Shown here: positions 43,410-53,200 of the stretch, one piece after another
How the letters are laid out: every line of letters starts with the position of its first letter
How positions within the stretch are numbered: position 1 is the stretch's first letter
DNA from: Arthrobacter sp. Soil764
Lineage (GTDB): Bacteria; Actinomycetota; Actinomycetes; Actinomycetales; Micrococcaceae
Direction of reading: 5' to 3'
Assembly: GCF_001428075.1 (NCBI RefSeq)
Contig: NZ_LMSI01000020.1
Span: 392,154 to 456,153, forward strand
Length of the DNA stretch: 64,000 nt
Translations under genes and position numbers: made by a program
Notes under the pieces: generated by a model
What the model was told of the DNA's origin: nothing
The model's input: only the letters and a program-made list of their open reading frames with translations
Databases searched by the model: none

Positions 43410-44293
43410 TGGACGCCGACAGCATCCTCGGGGCCATCTTCAACTTCGACAACTACGGCGAACTGCTGGTGCTGGTCCAGAACTCCATCTGGGCGGGCGC
43501 CATCCTGGGGCTCCTTGGCGGCCTGGTGGGCACATTCGTCATGAAGCGGGACCTTGCCTTCGCGGTCCACGGCATTTCCGAACTTTCCTTCGCGGGGGCC
43601 GCCTTCGCCCTGCTGGTCGGCACGGACGTGGTGTTCGGCTCGCTCATCGGATCAGTGGCCGCAGCACTGCTGCTGGGCCTGATGGGAGTCAGGGCCAGGG
43701 ACAGGAACTCCACCATCGGCGTGATCATGCCGTTCGGCCTGGGCCTCGGAATCCTGTTCCTGTCCCTGTACCAAGGCCGCGCTGCGAACAAGTTCGGGCT
43801 CCTCACGGGGCAGATCGTCTCCGTGGATACCGTCCAGCTCCAGGCCCTCGCCGGGACCGCCGTCGTGGTGATGCTCGTGCTGCTGGCCATCTGGCGGCCG
43901 CTGAACTTCGCCAGCGTGGATCCCGAGCTCGCCGAGGCGCGGGGAGTCCCGGTCCGCACGCTGGGAATCGTGTTCATGCTGGTCCTGGGCGTCAGTGTGG
44001 CGTTGTCCATCCAGGTGGTTGGCGCCCTGCTGGTGCTTGCCCTGCTGATTACGCCTGCCGCCGCGGCGCTGCGGGTCACGTCCACGCCGGTAGCGGCAGT
44101 GGTCCTCAGCGTCGTCTTCGCGGTGAGTGCAACCGTGGGCGGAATCCTGCTGGCATTGGGCGGACGGATTCCCATCAGCCCCTACGTCACCACGCTGTCA
44201 TTCCTGATCTACGTCGTGTGCCGCGCCATCAGCTCGGTGCGCGACGCCCGCGGCATCAACGGGCGGGTCCTTACAGCTTCCCGGCGGCCTTAA
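43409..44293 (+). CDS. znuB: Zinc ABC transporter permease ZnuB
   Basis: 294-aa ABC-3 family permease with about eight membrane segments (GAILGLLGGLVGTFVM, GVSVALSIQVVGALLVLALL, GGILLALGG). GTG 43409 shares its G with the znuC TAG stop. It completes the znuACB importer in the cytoplasmic membrane. Its last 23 nt overlap the 3' end of the convergent zur gene. Confidence 0.93.
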   Translation: MDADSILGAIFNFDNYGELLVLVQNSIWAGAILGLLGGLVGTFVMKRDLAFAVHGISELSFAGAAFALLVGTDVVFGSLIGSVAAALLLGLMGVRARDRNSTIGVIMPFGLGLGILFLSLYQGRAANKFGLLTGQIVSVDTVQLQALAGTAVVVMLVLLAIWRPLNFASVDPELAEARGVPVRTLGIVFMLVLGVSVALSIQVVGALLVLALLITPAAAALRVTSTPVAAVVLSVVFAVSATVGGILLALGGRIPISPYVTTLSFLIYVVCRAISSVRDARGINGRVLTASRRP

Positions 44294-44732
44294 GGGCGGT
44301 GCAGTCCGGGCACAGGCCAAAGATCTCCACCGTGTGGTCCACCTCGGTGAACCCATGCTCGGCGGCCGTGCGCACTGCCCACGTTTCAACAGCGGGTGCT
44401 TCCACTTCCACCGCCTTCCCGCAATTCCTGCACAGCAGGTGGTGATGGTGGGCAGTGACGGCGCAGCGCCGGTACACCGCCTCGCCGTCGCCGTTGCGGA
44501 GCACATCCACCAGCCCTTCGTCGGCGAGCGACTGCAGGATCCGGTAGGCAGTGGCCAGTGACACGGACACGCCCTGGTTCTGCAGGATCCGGTACAGCTC
44601 CTGCGTGCTGACGAAGTCGTCCAGGTGGTCCAGCGCCGCACTGACGGCCTTGCGCTGCTTGGTTACGCGCTGTTCCCTGCCGCCTCCTGCCGGGGATGGG
44701 GCGGCGGAATCAGCCTTGACGCCGATCGGCAT
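44271..44732 (-). CDS. zur: Fur-family zinc uptake regulator Zur
   Basis: 153-aa metalloregulator. A winged-helix domain (TQELYRILQNQGVSVSLATA) precedes the metal/dimer domain with AHHHHLLCRNCG and CPDC; the two Cys pairs form the structural zinc site of Fur proteins. Convergent overlap with znuB and proximity to znuACB point to Zur rather than Fur. ATG 44732 is preferred; a TTG at 44759 would add nine residues. Confidence 0.9.
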   Translation of the reverse strand: MPIGVKADSAAPSPAGGGREQRVTKQRKAVSAALDHLDDFVSTQELYRILQNQGVSVSLATAYRILQSLADEGLVDVLRNGDGEAVYRRCAVTAHHHHLLCRNCGKAVEVEAPAVETWAVRTAAEHGFTEVDHTVEIFGLCPDCTALKAAGKL

Positions 44733-44836
44733 GGACGAACTCGCTTCCGTGGGGGGCAAACACCAAGATTACCAGCCGGAGCTTCAAGGGCAGGGCTTAG
44801 GGACAGGGGCCGTGGACACGATTCCTGGGCGGACCC

Positions 44837-44848
44837 TAGGCTGGCGCT
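44837..44848 (+). promoter_or_regulatory. Leaderless -10 of the metallo-hydrolase gene
   Basis: TAGGCT at 44837-44842 followed by six bases and ATG 44849, so transcription should begin at the start codon. Confidence 0.6.
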
Positions 44849-45505
44849 ATGAAGCTGACCAAATACACCCACGCCTGCATCCGGCTCGAGAAGGAAGGCA
44901 GCGTCCTGGTCCTGGATCCCGGCACCTTCTCCGAATCAGCCGAGGCGCTGTCCGGGGCGCAGGCGGTCCTGGTGACCCACGAACACCCGGACCACATCGA
45001 CACAAAGGCCGTGGTGGCCGCCCTCATCGAAGACGAAGGCCTGGCACTGTACGCCCCCGACGGTGTCGCCAAACAACTGCGTGGGGAAGCTCCGGCTGCG
45101 GCAGACCGCATCCACACGGTGGAACCCGGCCAGTCCTTCCAGGCAGCGGGCTTCGATATCCGCAGCTTCGGCGGCCAGCATGCCCTGATCCACCCGCAGA
45201 TCCCCGTGGTGGCGAACATCGGTTTCCTGGTGGACGGGAACGTCTACCACCCGGGAGACTCGTTCGTCATCCCGGACGGAACCCCGGTCCGGACGCTCCT
45301 GGTCCCGCTGCACGCGCCGTGGAGCAAGTCCGCCGAGGTGGTGGATTTCGTGATTGGGGTGCGGGCGCCGCGCGCGTTCCAGATTCATGACGGGCTGCTT
45401 AACGAGAACGGCCTGGGCATCGTTGAAGGCCACGTCAAGCGGATCGGCGCCAAGTACGGTACCGAATACAGGCACCTGGCCGCCCGCGAATCCGTTGAGG
45501 TTTAG
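44849..45505 (+). CDS. MBL-fold metallo-hydrolase (UlaG-like)
   Basis: 218-aa cytoplasmic hydrolase of the metallo-beta-lactamase fold. The metal motif is THEHPDHID (His-x-His-x-Asp-His). Further ligands are likely the His of GGQHALIH, the Asp of VYHPGDSF and the late His in QIHDG. UlaG-like proteins act on lactones or phosphodiesters, and the substrate here is unknown. The gene is leaderless by prediction. It overlaps the 3' end of the convergent cysteine-desulfhydrase gene by 4 nt. Confidence 0.9.
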   Translation: MKLTKYTHACIRLEKEGSVLVLDPGTFSESAEALSGAQAVLVTHEHPDHIDTKAVVAALIEDEGLALYAPDGVAKQLRGEAPAAADRIHTVEPGQSFQAAGFDIRSFGGQHALIHPQIPVVANIGFLVDGNVYHPGDSFVIPDGTPVRTLLVPLHAPWSKSAEVVDFVIGVRAPRAFQIHDGLLNENGLGIVEGHVKRIGAKYGTEYRHLAARESVEV

Positions 45506-46611
45506 GCAGGAGCGCCGGTCCACTCCCCGGTGTCCAGGAAGCGCGAAATCACTGCCTCGTACGGCGCGGGATCCAACCCCTTGGAAGCCAGCCAGTCCTG
45601 GTTCCAGTAGGTCCCCGCATACCGTTCGCCGCCGTCGCACATCAATGAGACGATGCTGCCCCGGCGGCCCTCTGACAGCATCTGCGCCACTGTCTGCCAA
45701 ACTCCCCACAGGTTGGTGCCAGTGGATGGACCCGCGTGCAGCCCGGCGAAGGAGTCCAGGTGCCGCATGGCGGCGATCGAGGCGGCATCCGGGACCTGGA
45801 CCATGCGGTCGATCACCGAGGGGATGAAGCTCGGCTCCATCCGGGCCCGCCCAATGCCTTCGATGCGCGAGGGGCCGGTGGGCCGTCCGGCTGTTTCCCC
45901 CAGCCAGCCTGGATAGAACGCCGAGTTCTCCGGATCAACCACCAGCAGCCGGGTTGCATGGCTGTGGTAGCGCAGGTACCGGCCGATCGTGGCACTGGTT
46001 CCACCCGTGCCGGCGCCCACCACGATCCATTCCGGCACCGGGTGCTGCTCCAGGCTGAGCTGGCCGAAGATGGATTCGGCGATGTTGTTGTTCCCGCGCC
46101 AGTCCGTGGCCCGCTCCGCGAACGTGAACTGGTCCATGTAATGCCCGTTGCAGGTGGCAGCCACTTCCTCCGCCGTGGCATAGACATCCGAGGCGTTCTC
46201 CACCAGCAGGCAGGAGCCGCCGAATTTTTCGATCAGCGCGATCTTTTCCGGGCTGGTGGTGCGTGCCATCACGGCAACAAAGGGGAGCCCCAGCAGCTGG
46301 GCGAAGTAGGCCTCCGAGACCGCCGTGCTGCCGCTCGAGGCCTCCACGATGGTAGTGTGCGCCCGGATCCAGCCGTTGACCAGGCCGAACAGGAACAGGG
46401 ACCTGGCCAGCCGGTGCTTCAGGCTGCCGGAGCGGTGGGTGGATTCGTCCTTCAGGTACAGCTGGATGCCCCACTGTTCCGGCAGCGGCACGGAGTACAG
46501 GTGGGTGTCCGCCGAGCGGTTGTTTTCGGCCTTGATGGTCCGGATGGCATGGTCGGCCCAGTCCCGGTCCGAGCCGTCATGGTTCCTGCCGGTGCTGCCC
46601 TCGATCGTCAC
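45502..46611 (-). CDS. PLP-dependent cysteine synthase-like protein (Cds1 type)
   Basis: 369-aa fold-type II PLP enzyme. The lysine loop is [13 protein letters not shown], the substrate/phosphate loop [11 protein letters not shown] and the glycine-rich phosphate cup [10 protein letters not shown]. The extended length and sequence style match mycobacterial Cds1 (Rv3684), an L-cysteine desulfhydrase producing H2S and pyruvate, better than CysK or CysM. GTG 46611 starts the frame. The divergent rhodanese gene 109 nt away supports a sulfur-handling locus. Confidence 0.87.
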   Translation of the reverse strand: MTIEGSTGRNHDGSDRDWADHAIRTIKAENNRSADTHLYSVPLPEQWGIQLYLKDESTHRSGSLKHRLARSLFLFGLVNGWIRAHTTIVEASSGSTAVSEAYFAQLLGLPFVAVMARTTSPEKIALIEKFGGSCLLVENASDVYATAEEVAATCNGHYMDQFTFAERATDWRGNNNIAESIFGQLSLEQHPVPEWIVVGAGTGGTSATIGRYLRYHSHATRLLVVDPENSAFYPGWLGETAGRPTGPSRIEGIGRARMEPSFIPSVIDRMVQVPDAASIAAMRHLDSFAGLHAGPSTGTNLWGVWQTVAQMLSEGRRGSIVSLMCDGGERYAGTYWNQDWLASKGLDPAPYEAVISRFLDTGEWTGAPA

Positions 46612-46720
46612 CAGTCCAGCCTACCCGCGGCACCGGGAGCAGCCCGTCTAGAGTGGGACCGTTGGCCGTCACGGCATGGCGTTTCCGCCTCGGCCGCCCC
46701 ATGCAATGGAAGGAGCACCG

Positions 46721-47635
46721 ATGAAGCCCTTGATGGACGTTCCCGCCCTGGAGGCCAGGCTCGCCGCCGGGCACCGCACGGTGCTGCTGGATGTGCGCTG
46801 GGTGCTGGGTGATCCCCACGGCCGCGACCACTATCTCGCCGGGCATCTGCCGGGCGCGGTGTTCGTGGACCTGGCTTCCGAGCTTTCGGATCCGGCGGTC
46901 CCGGACCGGGGACGGCATCCCCTGCCGTCCGCCGGACAGTTCCAGGAAGCCGCCAGGGGCTGGGGCATCAGGAAGGGCGATGTGGTGGTCGCCTACGATG
47001 ACAGTGCAAACATGGCAGCCGCCAGGGTGTGGTGGATGCTCCGCGATGCCGGCCTTGACGAGGTTTACCTGCTCGACGGCGGCCTGGGCGCGTGGCGTGC
47101 CGCAGCCCTGCCCGTGGAAGGGGGCCCCGTCCATCCCGCCCCGGGTGACGTGGAGTTGGGCACCGGGCACATGCCGGTGGTCGACGCCGGGGCTGCCGCC
47201 GCCTGGCCGCGCCATGGCCTGCTGCTCGATGCCAGGGCAGGGGAAAGGTACCGGGGCGACGTTGAGCCGGTTGATCCCCGGGCCGGCCATATTCCCGGCG
47301 CGTTGAGTGCCCCCACGACGGGGAACGTTGACGACGGCGGCCGGTTCCTTTCGCGCGCGGAGCTTCGGCGGCGGTTCGAATCCCTGGGCGTCTCGGCCGG
47401 CCGGCCCGTGGCCGTCTACTGCGGTTCCGGCGTGACGGCAGCCCATGAGGTGGCTGCGCTGGAACTCGCGGGGATCCCGGCCGCGCTGTACCCCGGCTCA
47501 TTTTCGGAGTGGTCCAACCGGCCCGAACTGCCGGTGGCCACCGGACCGGAACCAGGTGCCATGGCGGCCGGGACCCGGGACCGCGGAGGGCCGGTTGGAA
47601 ACTCCGCCGGCGGCGGGGGTACGGTCGCACTATGA
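46721..47635 (+). CDS. Rhodanese-type sulfurtransferase
   Basis: 304-aa tandem rhodanese protein. The N-terminal domain (about 8-130) is inactive-like with AYDDSAN at the loop. The C-terminal domain (about 155-275) has the active-site loop YCGSGVTA with catalytic Cys, as in thiosulfate or 3-mercaptopyruvate sulfurtransferases. ATG 46721 is preceded by GGAAGGAG. TAGAGT upstream at 46648-46653 is a possible -10. The gene overlaps the alcohol dehydrogenase by ATGA and forms an operon with it and the HIT gene. Confidence 0.92.
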   Translation: MKPLMDVPALEARLAAGHRTVLLDVRWVLGDPHGRDHYLAGHLPGAVFVDLASELSDPAVPDRGRHPLPSAGQFQEAARGWGIRKGDVVVAYDDSANMAAARVWWMLRDAGLDEVYLLDGGLGAWRAAALPVEGGPVHPAPGDVELGTGHMPVVDAGAAAAWPRHGLLLDARAGERYRGDVEPVDPRAGHIPGALSAPTTGNVDDGGRFLSRAELRRRFESLGVSAGRPVAVYCGSGVTAAHEVAALELAGIPAALYPGSFSEWSNRPELPVATGPEPGAMAAGTRDRGGPVGNSAGGGGTVAL

Positions 47636-48780
47636 CACCAGGACGCCCCGTACCTCCGCCCCTCGCCAAACCTATAAGCCCTGCCAAACCCACGGAACAC
47701 ACCGGGGTGCGTGCCGCCGCTTACGGTGCAGTCTCCCGGGACAGTGGCCTGGTGCCGCTGACCGTGGCCCGGCGGGCACCCAAGCCGAATGATGTGGAAA
47801 TCGCGATCGAGTTCTGCGGGCTCTGCCACTCCGATGTGCACGCCACCCGCGGAGAATGGGGCGGCCAGTCGTACCCGCTGGTTCCCGGCCACGAAATCGT
47901 GGGAACCGTCAGCAGGGTGGGTTCTGACGTTACCCGCTTTGCCGTGGGCGACCGGGTGGGTGTGGGCTGCATGGTGGACTCCTGCCGTGAATGCGACAGC
48001 TGCCTTGACGGCCTGGAGCAGTATTGCGAAAACGGGATGACCGGCACCTACGGCGCGAAGGACCGGCGGGACGGCGATGTCATCACCCAGGGTGGATATT
48101 CCTCTTCCATCGTGGTGGACCGCCGCTACGTCCTCCGCGTCCCGGCGTCACTGGACCCGGCCGCCGTCGCGCCCCTGCTGTGCGCCGGCGTCACCACCTT
48201 CTCGCCGCTGCGGCATTTCGACGCCGGGGAAGGGGACGTGGTGGGCGTCGTCGGACTTGGCGGGCTTGGCCACATGGCCGTCAAGCTCGCAAAGGCGATG
48301 GGAGCGAAGGTGGTGGTGTTCACCACGTCGGAGTCCAAGGTGGCAGCTGCGCTGGAGTTGGGCGCGGACCAGGTTGTCCTGTCCCGCGATGAAGCTGCCA
48401 TGGCGGCCGCGGACCGCACGGTGGACCTCATCATCGATACGGTTGCCGCCCCGCACGACCTGAACCCCTTCTTCCGCACCCTTCGGGTGGACGGGGCATT
48501 GTTCCAGCTGGGGCTGCCCTCCGAAGCCATGCCCCCGGTCAACCCGGGTGCCCTGATCCGCCGCAGGATCGCCTACGCGGGATCCCTGATCGGCGGTATC
48601 GCTGAAACCCAGGAGATGCTGGATTTCTGTGCTGAGCACGGCGTGGTGGCCGACATCGAGGTGGTGTCCGCCGGCAGGCTGAATGAAGCTTACGACCGGA
48701 TGGTCGCAGGAGACGTAAAGTACCGGTTCGTGCTGGATACCGGCACACTGCACACAGCCGCCGAGGAGGCAGACGCATGA
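47632..48780 (+). CDS. NAD(P)-dependent zinc alcohol dehydrogenase (YahK/cinnamyl type)
   Basis: 382-aa medium-chain dehydrogenase of the aldehyde-reductase class. The catalytic zinc is held by CGLCHSDVH and PGHE. The structural zinc lobe is CRECDSCLDGLEQYC and the nucleotide motif GVVGLGGLGHMA. Enzymes of this class reduce many aldehydes with NADPH. ATG 47632 overlaps the sulfurtransferase stop, and the first 25 residues are Pro-rich. The HIT gene overlaps its end. Confidence 0.93.
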   Translation: MTPGRPVPPPLAKPISPAKPTEHTGVRAAAYGAVSRDSGLVPLTVARRAPKPNDVEIAIEFCGLCHSDVHATRGEWGGQSYPLVPGHEIVGTVSRVGSDVTRFAVGDRVGVGCMVDSCRECDSCLDGLEQYCENGMTGTYGAKDRRDGDVITQGGYSSSIVVDRRYVLRVPASLDPAAVAPLLCAGVTTFSPLRHFDAGEGDVVGVVGLGGLGHMAVKLAKAMGAKVVVFTTSESKVAAALELGADQVVLSRDEAAMAAADRTVDLIIDTVAAPHDLNPFFRTLRVDGALFQLGLPSEAMPPVNPGALIRRRIAYAGSLIGGIAETQEMLDFCAEHGVVADIEVVSAGRLNEAYDRMVAGDVKYRFVLDTGTLHTAAEEADA

Positions 48781-49211
48781 GCACCTTGTTCACGAAGATC
48801 ATTAACGGTGAGATTCCGGGCCGGTTTGTGTGGCGCGAGGACGACGTTTCGGCGTTCCTCACCACCGGCCCGCTCGCCGACGGCCACACGCTGGTGGTCC
48901 CCACGGAGGAAGTGGACCGCTGGACGGACGCGTCGCCGGAAACCCTTGCGAAAGTCATGGAGGTGGCGCGGCGCATCGGTGCGGTCCAGGTGGATATCTT
49001 CGGGGCACGGCGGGCGGGCCTGATCGTGGCGGGCTACGAAGTCAACCACCTGCATGTCCATGTATGGCCGTCGCAAAGCATGGCCGATTTCGACTTTGGC
49101 TCCGCGGACCAGAACCCGGACCCCGCCGTCCTGGAGGCCAACGCGGAAAAGCTGCGCGAAGGCCTCCGCGCCGCCGGGTACGGGGAGTTCGTACCCGGCA
49201 GCCAGGGATAA
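48777..49211 (+). CDS. HIT-family nucleotide hydrolase
   Basis: 144-aa histidine-triad protein with the motif HLHVHVWP near residue 93 (His-x-His-x-His), the nucleotide-binding and catalytic site. Family members hydrolyse adenylated or dinucleoside phosphates. An N-terminal FTKIINGEIP is typical. ATG overlaps the alcohol-dehydrogenase stop. Specific substrate unknown. Confidence 0.93.
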   Translation: MSTLFTKIINGEIPGRFVWREDDVSAFLTTGPLADGHTLVVPTEEVDRWTDASPETLAKVMEVARRIGAVQVDIFGARRAGLIVAGYEVNHLHVHVWPSQSMADFDFGSADQNPDPAVLEANAEKLREGLRAAGYGEFVPGSQG

Positions 49212-49229
49212 GTCAGGCGAGCCGGGACA

Positions 49230-50213
49230 TCAGTCCCGGCGCGGGGTCATCGCCACCATGCCGGCGTAGGTGAAGCCGCCGCCGAAGCCGAACAGCAGTG
49301 CTGGGACGTCCGCGGGGATCCGCCCGGAGTGCCACCATTTGCTCAGGCCGAGCGGCACGCTGGCGGCGGAGGTGTTCCCCGACTCGGTGACATCGGTGAT
49401 GACAATCCGGTCCGAGAGCCCCAGTGCCTCCGCGAGGGGTTCGATGATGCGGAGGTTGGCCTGGTGCGCGGCCAGGACCTGGATGTCGTCCAGTGTCAGC
49501 CCGGCCTTCGCCACCGTTTCGCGGGCACGTTCCGGCGCCTTGGTCAGGGCCCAGCGCAATACCTCGCGCCCGTTCTGCGAAAACCTTCCCGAGGGCGGAG
49601 AGATCCGGACAGCATCGGCCATGCCGCCCTCCGAACCCCACACCACCGGACCGATCCGGGGCGTCTCCGAAGGGCGTACGACGGCGGCGCCGGCGCCGTC
49701 GGCGGTGAGTACGGCGGTTGCGCGGTCCGTCCAGTCAGTCACCGCCGACAGGGTTTCTGCCCCGACCACGATCGCGTGGGACGCGCTTCCGCTGCGGATG
49801 GCCTGGTCCGCCACGCCAAGGGCGTATTCAAAACCCGAGCAGGCCGTGTTGACGTCCATGATTCCCGGGCCGCGCCCGTCCCGACCCAATCGCAGCGCAT
49901 CAGCCACGCGGCCGGCGGTGTTGGGGGAGCGTTCGGCGGCCGTGGTGGTGGCCACCACGACGAGGTCGATATCCCCGGCCGGGACGCCCGAATCTGCCAG
50001 TGCCATCCGGGCCGCGGGAATGGCAAGGTCCACCACGGTCTCGCCCTCGCCGGCGATGCGCCGTGTGACGATGCCGGTGCGCTGGCGGATCCACTCATCG
50101 CTCGTCTCCATCATGCCTTCGAGCTCATGGTTGTCCATGATGCGCGAGGGCTGGGCGTGGCCGAGGCCGGCAATCTCGGTCCCTGCCGGGCCCTGGGCAA
50201 GCGTGAGCTTCAT
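49230..50213 (-). CDS. Beta-ketoacyl-ACP synthase III family protein
   Basis: 327-aa thiolase-fold enzyme of the FabH type. The Cys-His-Asn triad is in NTACSGFEYAL, AAHQANLRI and ESGNTSAAS. FabH starts fatty-acid synthesis by condensing acyl-CoA with malonyl-ACP. This gene stands alone, away from fab genes, so a specialised role is possible. ATG 50213 follows GAGGAA. It ends 19 nt from the convergent HIT gene and starts 27 nt past the hrpA stop, in the same direction. Confidence 0.9.
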   Translation of the reverse strand: MKLTLAQGPAGTEIAGLGHAQPSRIMDNHELEGMMETSDEWIRQRTGIVTRRIAGEGETVVDLAIPAARMALADSGVPAGDIDLVVVATTTAAERSPNTAGRVADALRLGRDGRGPGIMDVNTACSGFEYALGVADQAIRSGSASHAIVVGAETLSAVTDWTDRATAVLTADGAGAAVVRPSETPRIGPVVWGSEGGMADAVRISPPSGRFSQNGREVLRWALTKAPERARETVAKAGLTLDDIQVLAAHQANLRIIEPLAEALGLSDRIVITDVTESGNTSAASVPLGLSKWWHSGRIPADVPALLFGFGGGFTYAGMVAMTPRRD

Positions 50214-50239
50214 TCGATTCCTCTCATTGGTGGCCGCCG

Positions 50240-53200
50240 CTAGGCGGGGGCCAGTGCTTTGTTGAGCACGGCGCGGATCCGCTTTTCGGATACCGAATAG
50301 GCGGTGCCGAGCTCGACGGTGAACAGGCTTACCCGGAGCTCCTCGATCATCCAGCGCACCTGGGTTAACTCCCGTCCTGCACGGCGTCCCGGCAGGAGCG
50401 CCGAGACGGCATGGTCATAATCGTCCTCAAGCCGCTGGACCACAGCCATGTTGAGGGCGTCGCGCTGGACGTTGCCAGGCAGGCGTTCCAGCCGTTTCTC
50501 GATGGCCGCCAGGTACCTGGGCAGCTGGCTGAGCTGCGCGTAGCCCGTCCGTGCCACAAAACCCGGATACACCAGCTGCTCCAGCTGGCTCTTGATGTCG
50601 TTCAGCGCGCTGATCAGGGCCAGGCTGGTGGTGCCCTTGAGCTGCTTTTCGATCCGGCGGGTGCTGGCCAGGATGCGCTCCACCACGGCGGTGACCGTGA
50701 AGACGGTGTCGATCAGTTCGGCGCGCACCACCTCATAGAGCTGGTCAAAGGCCTTCCGGTCCCACGGAAGGTCCGCGGGCGTCAGCTTGTCGATGGCCGC
50801 CAGCGCGCAGTCGGCAATCAGGGCGGACACCGAGCCGTGCGGGTTCTGGCTGAAGGTGAGCTTTTCCGTGTTGCTCAAATGCTCCAGGACATAGCGGTCC
50901 GGTGCCGGAACCCGCAGGGCCAACAGGCGGATCACACCGCCGCGCATCGCGTCGAGCTGTTCCTCCTGGGTCTGGAAGACCCGCAGCGACACTGAGGTGC
51001 CCTTGTCCACCAGCGCAGGGTAGCCGGTAACAGTGTGGCCTTTGACCATGCTGCTTACCTGGCGCTCGACGGTGCCGAAGGTCCATTCCTTCAGGCCCTC
51101 CTGCTCTACGAACCCGGCCGCGGCGGCGGCTCCCGGCACCCCGGCCGCCTGCTGCCGTACGGGTGCCCCGGCGTCGGGCGCCTTGCCGTTCCCGCGCTGC
51201 CCCTTGCCACCGGCGCCGGGCGCAGCGGAGGCCGGGGTGGCGCCAAGCGATTCGGCAATGGCACGCCGGGTGGCGGGGGCCAGCCTCTCCTGGAGTTCCG
51301 CAAGGTCCTTTCCCTCGCCAAGGACCTTGCCCTTGCTGTCCACCACCTTGAAACTCACGCGCAGGTGCGGAGGCACGGCATCCCAGTTCCAGGAACCGGG
51401 CAGGATGATGGCGCCGCGGATACGCCGCAGCGTGAGCTCGAGCGACGGTTCCAGTTCATCCTTGGCCGGATCGAAGTCCGATTCCAGCAAGGCCACGGCC
51501 TGCCGGGCAACATCGGGGGCAGGAACGAAATTCTTCCGGATCTGCTTGGGCAGCGACTTGATCAGCGCCGTCACCAGCTCCACGCGCTGGCCCGGGATCA
51601 GCCAGCGGAACGGAGCGTCATCCAGCTGGTTGAGGAACAGGACCGGAACTTCTGCCGTGACGCCGTCGGACGGATTGGGCGGCGATCCCGGGGCCACGGG
51701 GTGGAACTCGTACGTCAGGGGAAGCTCGAAACCCTTGTGCAGCCAGGTTTTTGGGTACGCCGATTCATCCAGGTCGTCGGCATCGTCGCTGATCAGCATC
51801 GACTTGTCGTAGTCCAGGAGGTCGGGGTTCTCCCGGCGGGCATCCTTCCACCATTTGTCGAAGTGCCGTTCGGACACCACGTCGGGGCCGATCCTGGCGT
51901 CGTAGAACTCGAACAGCGTCTCGTCGTCCACCAGCAGGCCGCGGCGGCGCATCCGTGCCTCGAGTTCCTCCACTTCGTGCAGCAGCGCCCGGTTGCGGTG
52001 GAAGAACTTGTGGTGGGTCTTCCAGTCACCCTCCACCAGTGCGTGGCGGATGAACAGTTCCCGGGCCACTACCGGGTCCACCCTGCCGTAGTTGATCCGC
52101 CGCTGGGCGATGATGGGAACGCCGTAGAGGGTGACCTTTTCGTAGGCCATCACGGCGCCCTGCCGGGTGGACCAGTGCGGTTCACTGTAGCTGCGCTTCA
52201 CCAGGTCCGGCGCCACCTGCTCGGCCCACAGGGGATCGAATTTCGCGGCCACCCGGGCCCACAGCCGGCTGGTTTCCACCAGCTCCGCTGCCATGACGAA
52301 CGTAGGGGACTTCTTGAACAACGCGGAGCCCGGGAAGATCGCGAACCGGCTGCCGCGGGCGCCGGCATATTCGCGCTTGCGCTCGTCCAGGATTCCGATG
52401 TGGCTGAGCAGCCCGGAAAGCAGGCTGATGTGGATGCCGTCGTGGTTGCCCACGGGATCGGCCAGGCGCTTGTTGTCCAGGGAGATCCCCAGCGGCCGGG
52501 CGAGCTGGCGCAGCTGGGCGAAGAGGTCCTGCCATTCCCGCACGCGCAGGTAGTTGATGAATTCGGCGCGGCACAACCGGCGGAAGGCCGACGACGACAG
52601 CTCCTGCTGTTTCTCCTGCAGGTAGTTCCAGAGATTGAGGTAGCCCGTGAAGTCCGAGTTCTCGTCCCGGAAACGGTTGTGCTTCTCCGCGGCCAGCTGT
52701 TGCTTGTCCGTGGGCCGTTCACGCGGGTCCTGGATGGTCAGGGCTGCCGCCAGGACCATGACTTCGCGGACGCACCCCCGTTTCCCGGCCTCCACGATCA
52801 TCCGGCCCAGCCGGGGATCGACGGGCAGCTGGGCGAGTTTCTGTCCGACGGCGGTGAGGCCGCCGGCTGCCTCGGGTCTGCCGCCCTTTCCCTGGGGTCG
52901 TGGGGGAGCCAGGGCGCCCAGCTCGCGAAGGAGGGTGACGCCGTCGTTGATGGCCCTGGTTTCCGGCGGCTCGACGAAGGGGAACTCCTCAACGTCCTTG
53001 GGGCCTTTCGCCACGCCCATGGCGGTCATCTGGAGGATGACGGCAGCGAGGTTGGTGCGCAGGATTTCCGGATCCGTGAAGCGGGGACGGGATTCGAAGT
53101 CCTCCTCCGAGTAGAGGCGGATGGCGATGCCGTCAGACACACGGCCGCAGCGGCCGGAACGCTGGTTGGCCGATGCCTGCGAGACACGTTCAATGGGCAG

